Below are positions 36,244 through 45,808 of a DNA stretch of 64,000 nt, piece after piece (position 1 is the first letter of the stretch; every line of letters begins with the position of its first letter). A program made the translations under genes and the position numbers. The notes beneath the pieces were generated by a model. The model saw only the letters and a list, made by a program, of their open reading frames with translations, did no database searches and was not told the origin of the DNA. Source of the stretch: Hoylesella timonensis 4401737 = DSM 22865 = JCM 15640 (GTDB taxonomy: Bacteria; Bacteroidota; Bacteroidia; Bacteroidales; Bacteroidaceae); NCBI RefSeq assembly GCF_000455445.1, contig NZ_HG417091.1, positions 252,437 through 316,436 of the forward strand, read 5' to 3'.

Positions 36244-37671
36244 ATGCGAAATCTTTCGAATGCCGATTTGGCGCATCTTTTAGATAATGATATCTTTCAT
36301 CAAATATCCGCTGTTGCCGACCATTTAGATGTAGAATGTTACGTGGTGGGTGGTTATGTCCGCGATCTTTTCTTGGAACGTCCATCCAATGATATAGACG
36401 TGGTTGTTGTAGGTAGTGGAATTGAGGTTGCAGCTGCATTGAAACAAAAGTTGGGCAAACGTGCCTATCTCTCGGTGTTTCGCAATTTTGGTACGGCTCA
36501 GATTAAGTTCAAGGGGCTGGAGATAGAGTTTGTAGGTGCCAGAAAGGAGAGTTACAGCCACGATTCGCGTAAGCCTGTGGTGGAAAATGGCACGTTAGAA
36601 GACGATCAGAACCGTCGAGATTTTACTATTAATGCGTTGGCGGTCTGTCTCAATCAGGCACGTTTTGGTGAGTTGGTAGACCCATTCGATGGATTGTTAG
36701 ATTTGGAAGACGGACTGATACGCACACCTCTTGATCCTGATATTACTTTTTCTGACGACCCTCTTCGTATGCTTCGATGTGTTCGTTTCTCCACCCAACT
36801 CAAGTTCTTTATTGAAGACGAAACTTTTGAAGCATTGAGGCGCAATGCCGAACGTATAAAGATTGTGAGTGGTGAACGCATTGCTGACGAGCTGAACAAA
36901 ATCATGATGACCGATCATCCCAGTCGAGGTTTCATAGAATTGTATCGCTGTGGCTTGTTAGAGTTAATCTTACCCGAGCTGGTGGCAATGGATCAAGTAG
37001 ACACCAGAAATGGCAGAGCACACAAAAACAATTTTTATCACACGTTGGAGGTGGTGGATAATATCTGCCAGCACACCGACAAATTGTGGTTGCGGTGGGC
37101 GGCTTTGTTTCATGATATAGGCAAGCCACGCAGCAAGCGTTGGGACTCGTTGGTGGGGTGGACATTCCATAACCACAATTTTATTGGGGCTAAAATGGTT
37201 CCTGGCATTTTTAGACGACTTAAATTCCCGTTGGATGCCAAAATGAAATATGTGCAAAAGTTGGTGGATATGCACATGCGACCTATTGCAATTGCTGATG
37301 ATGAGGTGACGGACAGTGCTGTACGCCGGTTGATGAATGATGCCGCAGACGATATAGATGATTTGATGACTTTGTGCGAAGCAGATATTACCAGCAAGAA
37401 TTCACAGCGCAAAAAACGCTTTTTGGATAATTTCAGAATTGTTAGAGCAAAGCTTGATGACTTGCAGGAGCGTGACTACAAACGCTTGCTGCAACCCTGT
37501 ATTGACGGGAATGAAATCATGGAGCTGTTTCATCTCAAGCCTTCTAAAGAGGTGGGAGCACTGAAGCAGGCGTTAAAGGATGCGGTATTAGATAACAAAG
37601 TGCCTAACGAACGCGAACCCTTGATGAAACTTCTTTTGGAAAAAGCAAAAAAAATGGGGCTTGAGAAGTGA
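36244..37671 (+). CDS. cca: CCA tRNA nucleotidyltransferase with HD domain
   Basis: Adds or repairs the 3' CCA of tRNAs, 475 residues. The nucleotidyltransferase signature GGYVRD is at 36-41, with metal-binding Asp50 and Asp52 in PSNDIDVVVVG. RRDFTINALAV and DPLRMLRCVRF follow, the latter being part of the template-binding neck. The C-terminal HD phosphohydrolase domain has LFHDIGKPRSKRW. Both tRNA genes in the window lack an encoded CCA, consistent with an essential role. Confidence 0.95.
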   Translation: MRNLSNADLAHLLDNDIFHQISAVADHLDVECYVVGGYVRDLFLERPSNDIDVVVVGSGIEVAAALKQKLGKRAYLSVFRNFGTAQIKFKGLEIEFVGARKESYSHDSRKPVVENGTLEDDQNRRDFTINALAVCLNQARFGELVDPFDGLLDLEDGLIRTPLDPDITFSDDPLRMLRCVRFSTQLKFFIEDETFEALRRNAERIKIVSGERIADELNKIMMTDHPSRGFIELYRCGLLELILPELVAMDQVDTRNGRAHKNNFYHTLEVVDNICQHTDKLWLRWAALFHDIGKPRSKRWDSLVGWTFHNHNFIGAKMVPGIFRRLKFPLDAKMKYVQKLVDMHMRPIAIADDEVTDSAVRRLMNDAADDIDDLMTLCEADITSKNSQRKKRFLDNFRIVRAKLDDLQERDYKRLLQPCIDGNEIMELFHLKPSKEVGALKQALKDAVLDNKVPNEREPLMKLLLEKAKKMGLEK

Positions 37672-38302
37672 GGCTTTTCGAGCGATCGTCAACTGTCAGC
37701 TATGATTTTTTATGCAGGTAGGTCTTTATTAGGTGCTATTTCATCTGCTTTTTGTGTAGATTTTTGACGAAAAGACAATCTCAATTTTGTAAATCTTTTT
37801 GGTAGTTTTCAATTCTGCAAAATAGAATTTTTGGAGGTGTCTCAACGCTTCAAACGGACCGTTTTTTAGCTCTTGTGTTGTTAACTCAATGGGTTAGTCT
37901 GTCTAAAGACACACTCTAAGGCCATTATGAACATACATTAGTGGGCTTGAAGTAATGAGATAAAAAGACTAAAGCATGTCTTCAATCCAAGAAAATATGG
38001 CGTTATTTTTATAATCTTTTGAGGTTTAAGGAGTTGTAAAATTCGCGTATTTGCGAGCAAAGGTGCACTTGTTTCCAAATATGCGAGTATTTGGCAAGCA
38101 AATCAAGATTTTTTACCATTTTTGTGAACTATAATGAAGTCCTTTTGTCCTATTTTTTGCAACGCCAATGAATAAGTTGGTTGGCGGATAAAACTCCTTA
38201 CTTGTCCTCACGTTCAACGCTATTAGATAATCATATAGTAAAGAGTAATGATGTATAAAACTGTTCGTTTTTTTATTAGAAACAATGCAATATTTGTTAA
38301 AA

Positions 38303-38317
38303 GTACCCAATGGGTAC
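38303..38317. promoter_or_regulatory. Perfect palindrome, possible operator of the RND operon
   Basis: GTACCCAATGGGTAC (6-bp arms, 3-bp centre). It lies where the -33 box should be relative to the TACTTTTG box at 38340-38347; no TTTG is present there. This suggests a repressor or activator site. No regulator gene is adjacent. Confidence 0.55.
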
Positions 38318-38339
38318 GGCATTTCTCATAAAAAACAAG

Positions 38340-38347
38340 TACTTTTG
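38340..38347 (+). promoter_or_regulatory. -7 box of the RND efflux operon
   Basis: TACTTTTG fits TAnnTTTG. The predicted leader to the ATG at 38443 is about 90 nt. Confidence 0.55.
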
Positions 38348-38442
38348 CAAAGTAAAAACTTGAATACATATTAGAGTTTTCTGTTGTATTCGATTCAGGA
38401 TGACAAAGAAAGAAACGAAGAAATAATAAAAATAAATAGGAT

Positions 38443-39633
38443 ATGAGACGAAAAAACGTGTTTTTGTTGGCTGCTTTTGCTGTGCTTTTAGCCGCCTGCG
38501 GAGGTAAGCCGAACCTAAAATTTGGCGACAACGAATTTCCAGTACAAACGGTTGAGAGTACAGGTTCATCCACTCAGACTACTTATCCTGCGGTCATTAA
38601 GGGCATTCAGGATGTGGAGATTCGTCCTAAAGTTTCTGGTTTCATCACGAAGTTGCTCGTACAAGAGGGACAAACCGTGAAGGCTGGGCAACTATTGTTC
38701 GTGATAGATAACAGCACTTTCCAAGCCTCAGTGCGCCAAGCACAGGCAGCGGTCAACTCTGCAAAGTCGCAACTGCGGACTGCAAAGCTAACGTATGAGA
38801 ATAGTGAGCAACTGTTTAAGCGTAATGTGATAGGGCAATACGAGTTGCAATCTGCACAGAACACGTACGAAACGGCAAAGAGTGCGGTGGCACAAGCACA
38901 AGCAAGTTTAGCCTCTGCAAAGGAGATGCTCAACTTCTGTTATGTGAAAAGTCCTGCGGCAGGAGTGGTTGGTAGCCTTCCTTTTAAGCAAGGAGCCTTG
39001 GTCAGCGCATCCAGTCCACAGCCATTGACAACGGTTTCTAATATTAGTACTGTGGAAGTGTACTTCTCCATGACTGAAAAAGATGTTTTAGAGATGACAA
39101 AGACTGCTGGCAATGTGTCGGCGGCTATTGCTTCCATGCCAACAGTAAAGTTACAATTGGCAGATGGCACAATTTACAATCAGCCGGGTAAGGTGGTAAA
39201 GATGAGTGGTGTCATCGATCAAGCGACAGGAACACTGTCTATGATAGCACGCTTTCCCAACCCTGACAAACTGTTGAAGAGTGGTGGGGCAGGCTCTATT
39301 GTTGTGCCAAAGGTGAGCCAAGGTGCCATTGTCATTCCACAGTCTTACACCGCAGAGGTGCAAGACAAGGTATTTGTGTACACGGTGGGCAAGGACAACA
39401 AAGTGAAGTATCAGGAGATTAAAGTCGCTCCACAGAATGATGGGAAGAACTTTATTGTCACTGGAGGTTTGAAAGTGGGTGACCGAATCGTTACCCATGG
39501 CATTACGAAGCTAACTGATAGCATGGAGATTAAGCCCATTACCGAAGCACAGTATGCAAAGAAAATAGCTGAAGCCGAGAAGTTGGGGGAGATTCAAGGT
39601 GACTATGGTAAGATGAAGGAGGCTTTCAAATAA
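38443..39633 (+). CDS. RND efflux periplasmic adaptor (AcrA/MexA family)
   Basis: A 396-residue membrane-fusion lipoprotein with lipobox LLAACGG (Cys near residue 20). The lipoyl/barrel-sandwich halves are seen at RPKVSGFITKLLVQEGQTVKAGQLL and KSPAAGVVGSLPFKQGALV. Between them is an alpha-helical hairpin rich in Ala and Gln. It links the inner-membrane pump to the outer-membrane channel and is the first gene of a three-gene operon. The drug range is unknown. Confidence 0.94.
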   Translation: MRRKNVFLLAAFAVLLAACGGKPNLKFGDNEFPVQTVESTGSSTQTTYPAVIKGIQDVEIRPKVSGFITKLLVQEGQTVKAGQLLFVIDNSTFQASVRQAQAAVNSAKSQLRTAKLTYENSEQLFKRNVIGQYELQSAQNTYETAKSAVAQAQASLASAKEMLNFCYVKSPAAGVVGSLPFKQGALVSASSPQPLTTVSNISTVEVYFSMTEKDVLEMTKTAGNVSAAIASMPTVKLQLADGTIYNQPGKVVKMSGVIDQATGTLSMIARFPNPDKLLKSGGAGSIVVPKVSQGAIVIPQSYTAEVQDKVFVYTVGKDNKVKYQEIKVAPQNDGKNFIVTGGLKVGDRIVTHGITKLTDSMEIKPITEAQYAKKIAEAEKLGEIQGDYGKMKEAFK

Positions 39634-39709
39634 AGATATTTCAAGTGTCGTGTTTCGTTGACAAGACAAAAATGTTGGCGATTGAGCCAACGACAACATA
39701 CTATAAATT

Positions 39710-42700
39710 ATGACATTAACAAGATTTATTAAGCGTCCAGTTCTTTCAACGGTTATCTCAGTGGTCATCGTTATCTTGGGATTTATTGGATTGGCAACGC
39801 TTCCTATAGAGCAATATCCAGACATTGCTCCTCCTACCATTTCGGTATGGACTACTTATATTGGCGCAGATGCCGAAACAGTGAAAAACTCTGTCTTGGC
39901 TCCTCTTGAGGAGAGTATCAATGGAGTGGAGAACATGGAGTACATGACTTCATCGGCTACCAATGCAGGAAGTGCACAAATTACCATTTACTTCCGACAG
40001 GGAACTAATCCTGATATGTGTGCCGTCAATGTTCAAAACCGTGTTTCGCAAGCCCAAGGACTATTGCCCGCAGAAGTGAATCGTGTCGGTGTGACGGTTT
40101 CTAAACGCCAAACGTCGCAGGTGATTATGTACACGCTCACCTCAGAAGACGGTAAATATGATGACAGGTTTTTGACCAATTATAACAACATCAACATTGT
40201 TCCAGCCATTAAGCGTATCCAAGGGGTCGGCGATGTGCAGAGTCCGGGCATGAAAACCTATTCTATGCGTATATGGTTAAAGCCAGATGTCATGAAGCAA
40301 TACGGCTTAATTCCTACCGATATTGCGGGTGCACTGGCAGAACAGAATATCGAAGCGGCACCTGGCTCGTTCGGTGAGCAAAGCGATATGGCGTACGAAT
40401 ATGTGATGCGCTATAAGGGTAGACTGAAGACAGCAGAGGAGTTTGGCAATATTATCTTGCATAGTACACAGACAGGACAAACCTTAAAGCTGAAAGATGT
40501 TGCAAAGATTGAACTTGGAGGACTGACTTATGCGGTGAGTATGCGTAACAACAACAACCCTTCATCTATGGGTATGGTGCAACAAATTGCGGGGTCGAAT
40601 GCCAATGTCATTGCTAAGGCGGTGAAAGAAGAGTTAGACAAGCAGGCTAAAAACTTCCCTCCGGGCATGGAATATAAGATTAACTATGACGTAACCGAGT
40701 TCTTGTACGCCTCCATTGCAGAAGTTGTCAAGACACTTGTTATCACTTTGTTGCTCGTTTTCTTGGTGGTGTACATTTTCCTACAAGACTTCCGTTCTAC
40801 CATCATCCCGATGATAGCAGTTCCAGTGTCATTAGTTGGTGCTTTCTTCTTCTTGAAGATGTTTGGCTTTTCTATCAACCTGCTCACCTTGTCGGCACTG
40901 TTACTGGCTATCGCCATTGTGGTTGACGATGCCATTGTGGTGGTAGAGGCGGTTCATGCCAAGTTGGATTTGGGCTATAAGAGTACCATGACCGCCAGTA
41001 TTGATGCCATGAGCGAGATAGCGGGTGCCATTATATCCATTACATTGGTGATGGCTGCCGTGTTCATCCCCGTTTCTTTTATAGGCGGAACATCAGGTAC
41101 GTTCTATCGAGAGTTTGGAGTTACCATGGCAGTATCTATCCTCATCTCTGCCCTCAATGCACTGACGCTCTCGCCAGCCCTATGTGCCATCTTCCTCAAA
41201 CCTAAGAATGAGGACGGGTCGGAACGTGAGATGAGCAGGATAGACCGTTTCCATGCGTCGTTTAATACGAGTTATGACAAGGTTTTGGGTAAGTACAAAA
41301 ACAGGGTAGAAAAGCTTGTCAGAAAACCTATCCTTACAGGTGTGTTTGTTTTGGTGGGTGCCATTGCCCTGTTCTTAACGATGAAAACCACTAAAACAGG
41401 ATTGGTTCCTAATGAAGATACGGGTACATTGTTCTGTACGGTGTCTATGCCTCCTGCAACAAGTGCAGTGAGAACGCAAGAGGTAGTAGACCAGATTGAC
41501 GCTATGCTGGCAAGCAATCCAGCTATTCAGAGCCGTGAACAATTGCAAGGATTCAACTTCATTGCAGGGCAAGGCTCTGACCAAGCCACGTTTATCATTA
41601 AGTTGAAACCTTTTAAGGATCGCAACATGGGGCAGAGTGCCATGGCTGTTTTGGGTATGATATATAAGCAAACGGCTCAAATAAAAGATGCGCAAATCTT
41701 AGCATTTGCGCCTCCAATGATACCTGGTTTCTCGGTTAGCAATGGTGTGTCATTGGTGTTGCAAGACAAGACGGGTGGAGATTTGAGCAAGTTCTTTGAT
41801 ATTACGAAGCAATACTTGGCAGAATTGAACAAACGCCCAGAGATACAAATGGCGATGACCTCATACAATCCTAATTATCCTCAATATATGATTGACGTTG
41901 ATGTGGCTAAATGCAAACAGGTAGGTATATCACCAGCCACGGTGTTAAGCACGCTTCAGGGGTATTATGGAGGTATGTATGTGTCTAATTTCAATGCCTA
42001 TGGCAAGTTATATCGTGTGATGATACAAGGAGATGTGGATAGTCGTGCACGACCAGAGGGCATGAATGACATCTTTGTGCGTACTCCTGCTGGCATGGCT
42101 CCTATCAATGGATTCTGTTCTATCAAGCGAGTGTATGGCCCGTCCAATGTGAATCGCTTCAATATGTTTACCAGTATCAACGCAACTGTAACTGTCAATG
42201 ACGGTTATTCATCGGGTGAAGCCATCGAAGCTATCAAAGAGGTGGCGGCTACTACCTTGCCACAGGGATATGGATACGATTTCTCTGGTTTGTCAAGGTC
42301 TGAAAACAGCTCCAGTAACTCAACGGTGATGATCTTTGGTTTGTGTCTGTTGTTTGTTTATCTCATTCTGGCGGCACAATACGAAAGTTATCTTTTGCCC
42401 TTCGCAGTCATCCTTTCCATTCCTTTTGGCTTGGCAGGAGCATTCCTGTTTACTCAACTGTTTGGGCATAACAATGATATCTATATGCAGATTTCCTTGA
42501 TTATGTTGATAGGATTGTTAGCAAAGAATGCCATTCTGATTGTGCAGTTTGCACTGGAAAGGCGACAAACAGGTATGGCTATCACTTGGGCTTCTATTCT
42601 TGGTGCAGGTGCACGTTTGCGCCCAATCTTGATGACATCTCTGGCAATGGTGATAGGTTTGCTCCCTATGATGTTTGCCATGGGCGTTGGTAAGAATGGT

Positions 42701-42907
42701 AATCAAACCTTAGGTGCAGCAGCTGTGGGCGGTATGTTGATAGGAACGTTCTGCCAGTTGTTTGTAGTTCCCGTCCTGTTTGTCATCTTCCAAGCTCTTC
42801 AAGAGAAGATAAAGCCATTAAAGTTTGAAGATGAAGAAAATTTGGAAGCGGCAGCTGAGTTGCGTCAATATGCACGGAAACCTTTGCCAGAACACGTTGA
42901 AGCGTAA
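39710..42907 (+). CDS. RND efflux transporter, HAE1 family (AcrB-like)
   Basis: A 1065-residue proton-driven inner-membrane pump with 12 predicted helices and two large periplasmic loops. The N-terminal FIKRPVLSTVISVVIVILG is typical. The proton-relay pair Asp-Asp lies in AIAIVVDDAIVVVEA in helix 4. A second half begins near residue 540 and includes GLLAKNAILIVQFA in helix 10. It starts 76 nt after the adaptor gene and ends 13 nt before the outer-membrane factor gene. Substrates cannot be predicted. Confidence 0.96.
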   Translation: MTLTRFIKRPVLSTVISVVIVILGFIGLATLPIEQYPDIAPPTISVWTTYIGADAETVKNSVLAPLEESINGVENMEYMTSSATNAGSAQITIYFRQGTNPDMCAVNVQNRVSQAQGLLPAEVNRVGVTVSKRQTSQVIMYTLTSEDGKYDDRFLTNYNNINIVPAIKRIQGVGDVQSPGMKTYSMRIWLKPDVMKQYGLIPTDIAGALAEQNIEAAPGSFGEQSDMAYEYVMRYKGRLKTAEEFGNIILHSTQTGQTLKLKDVAKIELGGLTYAVSMRNNNNPSSMGMVQQIAGSNANVIAKAVKEELDKQAKNFPPGMEYKINYDVTEFLYASIAEVVKTLVITLLLVFLVVYIFLQDFRSTIIPMIAVPVSLVGAFFFLKMFGFSINLLTLSALLLAIAIVVDDAIVVVEAVHAKLDLGYKSTMTASIDAMSEIAGAIISITLVMAAVFIPVSFIGGTSGTFYREFGVTMAVSILISALNALTLSPALCAIFLKPKNEDGSEREMSRIDRFHASFNTSYDKVLGKYKNRVEKLVRKPILTGVFVLVGAIALFLTMKTTKTGLVPNEDTGTLFCTVSMPPATSAVRTQEVVDQIDAMLASNPAIQSREQLQGFNFIAGQGSDQATFIIKLKPFKDRNMGQSAMAVLGMIYKQTAQIKDAQILAFAPPMIPGFSVSNGVSLVLQDKTGGDLSKFFDITKQYLAELNKRPEIQMAMTSYNPNYPQYMIDVDVAKCKQVGISPATVLSTLQGYYGGMYVSNFNAYGKLYRVMIQGDVDSRARPEGMNDIFVRTPAGMAPINGFCSIKRVYGPSNVNRFNMFTSINATVTVNDGYSSGEAIEAIKEVAATTLPQGYGYDFSGLSRSENSSSNSTVMIFGLCLLFVYLILAAQYESYLLPFAVILSIPFGLAGAFLFTQLFGHNNDIYMQISLIMLIGLLAKNAILIVQFALERRQTGMAITWASILGAGARLRPILMTSLAMVIGLLPMMFAMGVGKNGNQTLGAAAVGGMLIGTFCQLFVVPVLFVIFQALQEKIKPLKFEDEENLEAAAELRQYARKPLPEHVEA

Positions 42908-42920
42908 AAAATAGATAGAT

Positions 42921-44312
42921 ATGAAAATAAAAAATATCCTCTTGATTGCTATTTCTGCAATGAGTTTGACAGGCTGTAAAAGTCTCTATGGGGTGTACGA
43001 GCGACCAGCTGTGAAGGCCGAAGGACTGGTGCGTGATATTCAATCTTCAACAGATACATTGGTAGTGACCGATACTTTGAGTTTCGGCTACATGCCATGG
43101 CGTCAAGTGTTTACAGATGTTCAGCTGCAAAAACATATAGAGCAAGCACTTGCCAATAACTTGGATTTGCTCAATGCAGCACAGAATGTGAAAATGGCAG
43201 AAGCCCAGCTCAAGGCTGCGAAATTGTCTTTTCTGCCCTCGTTCACCTTCGCACCCCAAGGAACTATTGCTTCATGGGATGGCGGAAGTGCTACAACAAC
43301 CTATCAACTGCCCATTGCAGCGAGTTGGAATGTCGACCTTTTCGGAAATCTTTTAAGTCAGAAGCGTTCCTCTCAGGTTGCCTTGTTAGCGTCACAAGAT
43401 TATCAGAAGTTGGTTAGGATTAACATCATCAGTGGTGTTGCCAATCTCTATTATACCTTATTGATGCTGGATAGGCAGCTTGCTATTGTGGATGATATGC
43501 ACGGATTGACGAAAGAAACGTGGGAAAAGATGCAGGTGTTGATGGATTTAGGGCGTGGAATCCGCTCTACTGGCGTGCAGAGTGCCGAGGCAAATTATTA
43601 TGCTGTTGAGGCAAAACGTGCAGATTTGTTACGACAAATACGAGAAACAGAAAATGCACTGTCACTCCTCATGGGGCAACCTGCACAGAGTATTGTGCGT
43701 GGAAAGCTTGAAAATCAAACCCTACCGCAGCGTTTTTCCACAGGGATAGCTGTCCAGTTGCTCAACAATCGTCCTGATGTTCATGCGGCGGAGATGCAGT
43801 TGGCTCAATGTTTCTATAACGTGCAGACGGCTCGTAGCAGATTTTATCCCAGTCTATCCATCTCACCTACAGGCGTTTTTACCAATAGTATGGGCAGCAT
43901 GGTGGTGAACCCAGGCAAATGGTTGCTATCAGCTGTGGGTAGTTTGGTACAGCCTATCTTCCAACAAGGGAAGATAGTTGCAGGCTTGCGTGTTGCCAAT
44001 GCACAATACGAAAAAGTCTATAACACGTGGCAAAATAGTATTCTAAAGGCAGGAAACGAGGTAAGCAATGCCCTTGTGCTTTATCATTCTTCCGATGAAA
44101 AGAGCAAGATAGAGGCGAAACAAATAGAAGTGTTGCAAAAAAATGTAGAAGATACCAAACTTCTGTTGCATCAGTCAAACAGCACTTACCTTGAGGTAAT
44201 AACAGCGCAGCAAGCTCTCTTAAATGCTCAAACAGCGAAGATAAGAGACGACTTTAATAAGATGCAAGCCATTGTAAATCTCTATCAGGCTCTCGGAGGT
44301 GGCGTTCAATAG
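42921..44312 (+). CDS. Outer-membrane efflux channel lipoprotein (OprM/NodT type)
   Basis: A 463-residue TolC-family outer-membrane factor with lipobox MSLTGCKS (Cys near residue 19). It has two OEP repeats with long helices. WNVDLFGNLLSQKRSS, QLLNNRPDVHAAEMQLA and SFYPSL-type features (RSRFYPSLSISP) are classic NodT-family motifs. It completes the tripartite RND system. Confidence 0.95.
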   Translation: MKIKNILLIAISAMSLTGCKSLYGVYERPAVKAEGLVRDIQSSTDTLVVTDTLSFGYMPWRQVFTDVQLQKHIEQALANNLDLLNAAQNVKMAEAQLKAAKLSFLPSFTFAPQGTIASWDGGSATTTYQLPIAASWNVDLFGNLLSQKRSSQVALLASQDYQKLVRINIISGVANLYYTLLMLDRQLAIVDDMHGLTKETWEKMQVLMDLGRGIRSTGVQSAEANYYAVEAKRADLLRQIRETENALSLLMGQPAQSIVRGKLENQTLPQRFSTGIAVQLLNNRPDVHAAEMQLAQCFYNVQTARSRFYPSLSISPTGVFTNSMGSMVVNPGKWLLSAVGSLVQPIFQQGKIVAGLRVANAQYEKVYNTWQNSILKAGNEVSNALVLYHSSDEKSKIEAKQIEVLQKNVEDTKLLLHQSNSTYLEVITAQQALLNAQTAKIRDDFNKMQAIVNLYQALGGGVQ

Positions 44313-44395
44313 CGGTTTATGATGACTAAAGGCAAGAAGTGAATATTTCATGAGCCTTACCAATTTATTTATTCATTCAATGATCATTAACAGAT

Positions 44396-45178
44396 ATGGC
44401 AAGCGACATCAGTGAAAAAGCGCAAATAGCACAAGGTGCAAAGATAGGGAACAATTGTAAGATATATCCATTTGCATATATCGAGGATGATGTGGTGATA
44501 GGTGACAACTGCGTGGTGTATCCCTTTGTGAGTATTATGCATGGAACTCGTATGGGTAATGATAATCAGGTTTATCAAGGTTCCGTGTTAGGAGCGGTTC
44601 CACAAGACTTTGAATTCAAAGGCGATGATACCGAATTGCGCATTGGCGACCATAATATCATTCGAGAAAATGTAGTGATAAACCGAGCTACTCATCAAGG
44701 TGGACAAACCATTATAGGTCATGAAAACTTCCTCATGGAAGGCTCGCATATCTCTCATGACACAAAAATGGGAAACCAGTGTGTGTTGGGATATGGAACA
44801 AAGATATCAGGTAACTGCGAAATAGGGAATGGGGTGATCTTTAGTTCAAGTGTCATCGAAAGCGAAAACACACGCATTGGTGATTATGCCATGATACAAG
44901 CAGGCACTACTCTCTATCAAGATGTTCCACCATATATTATTGCTGGTGGCATACCTGCTAAATATGCTGGACTGAACAGTATGATGTTACAAAGCTATGG
45001 CATCTCAGAAAGGGTGCAAAAACACATAGCCAATGCTTATAGATTGGTGTTCCATGGTCAGACAAGCGTGTTCGATGCCGTTCTACAAGTACAAGAACAG
45101 GTGCCTAATGGTGCGGAAATTAATGAGATAGTGCGCTTTATACAAGCGACAAAGGCTGGGATTATTGGAAAATTATAA
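44396..45178 (+). CDS. lpxA: LpxA-type acyl-ACP--UDP-N-acetylglucosamine O-acyltransferase
   Basis: 260 residues, a left-handed beta-helix of hexapeptide repeats from residue 5 to 180 and a C-terminal helical domain. VLGAVPQDFEFKGDDTEL, IRENVVINRATHQGG and SHISHDTKMGN match LpxA, the last holding the catalytic His. It catalyses the first step of lipid A synthesis. It stands alone, 83 nt after the efflux operon and not in an lpx cluster, so it might be a second LpxA paralogue with a different acyl or sugar preference. Confidence 0.82.
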   Translation: MASDISEKAQIAQGAKIGNNCKIYPFAYIEDDVVIGDNCVVYPFVSIMHGTRMGNDNQVYQGSVLGAVPQDFEFKGDDTELRIGDHNIIRENVVINRATHQGGQTIIGHENFLMEGSHISHDTKMGNQCVLGYGTKISGNCEIGNGVIFSSSVIESENTRIGDYAMIQAGTTLYQDVPPYIIAGGIPAKYAGLNSMMLQSYGISERVQKHIANAYRLVFHGQTSVFDAVLQVQEQVPNGAEINEIVRFIQATKAGIIGKL

Positions 45179-45209
45179 CAGCCCTAAGCGAGTTGTTACA
45201 ATTTTATGG

Positions 45210-45240
45210 GGTAGATCAGCGAGTAGCTGACCTACCTTTT
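45210..45240. terminator. Terminator between lpxA and pdxT
   Basis: 11-bp stem with one mismatch (GGTAGATCAGC / GCTGACCTACC, 45210-45236) and TTTT after it on the plus strand. The pdxT stop codon lies inside the hairpin. Confidence 0.65.
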
Positions 45241-45804
45241 CAGAATGCTATTCAAGAAATAAGCGTGAACTCTGGTGTCATTATCCAATTCTGGATGAAA
45301 GGCTGTTACCATTTGGTGATGCTGCCTTGCTGCGACAATATTCCCATCAACGGTTGCCAATATTTCTGCATCTCCAAATACTTCATTGATATAAGGTGCG
45401 CGGATAAAGGTCATGGGTACCGTTCCTTCGATTCCCTTGAAAGCTTCTTCTGTATGAAAACTCCCTAATTGTCTTCCATAAGCATTTCTACAAACGTCAA
45501 TATCCATGGTAGAAAGTCGGTTTGATGGCTTTCCGTTCTCTTTACGAGCCAACATGATCAATCCAGCGCAAGTACCAAACACGGGCAATCCTTGGCTGAT
45601 TTCTTCCTGAATAGGTAACAGTAAATCCAACTCATTCAAGAGTTTTGTCATGGTTGTACTCTCTCCTCCGGGGAGAATAAGGCCATCTTTGGGCTTTTCC
45701 CAATCGCACTTGTTTCGCACTTGGAATGTTTCTACCCCCAAAGAGTGAAGCATTTGCTGGTGTTCAGCAAATGCTCCTTGTAAAGCTAATACGGCTATTC
45801 TCAT
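45232..45804 (-). CDS. pdxT: PLP synthase glutaminase subunit PdxT
   Basis: Releases ammonia from glutamine and channels it to PdxS for pyridoxal-5'-phosphate synthesis. Length 190 residues. LPGGESTTM binds glutamine, VFGTCAGLIMLA holds the catalytic Cys, and AFHPELDND holds the His-Glu pair. It lies 4 nt after pdxS, third in the kinase/AraC-pdxS-pdxT operon. Confidence 0.96.
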   Translation of the reverse strand: MRIAVLALQGAFAEHQQMLHSLGVETFQVRNKCDWEKPKDGLILPGGESTTMTKLLNELDLLLPIQEEISQGLPVFGTCAGLIMLARKENGKPSNRLSTMDIDVCRNAYGRQLGSFHTEEAFKGIEGTVPMTFIRAPYINEVFGDAEILATVDGNIVAARQHHQMVTAFHPELDNDTRVHAYFLNSILKR

Positions 45805-45808
45805 TACT

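Larger units (their letters stand above)
37672..38442. other. Intergenic region upstream of the efflux operon
   Basis: It holds a diverged copy of the large repeat family (about 37735-38110), including a TAACTCAATGGGTTAG core and a CGCGTATTTGCG segment. The efflux operator-like palindrome and -7 box are near 38303-38347. No gene was seen. Confidence 0.6.
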
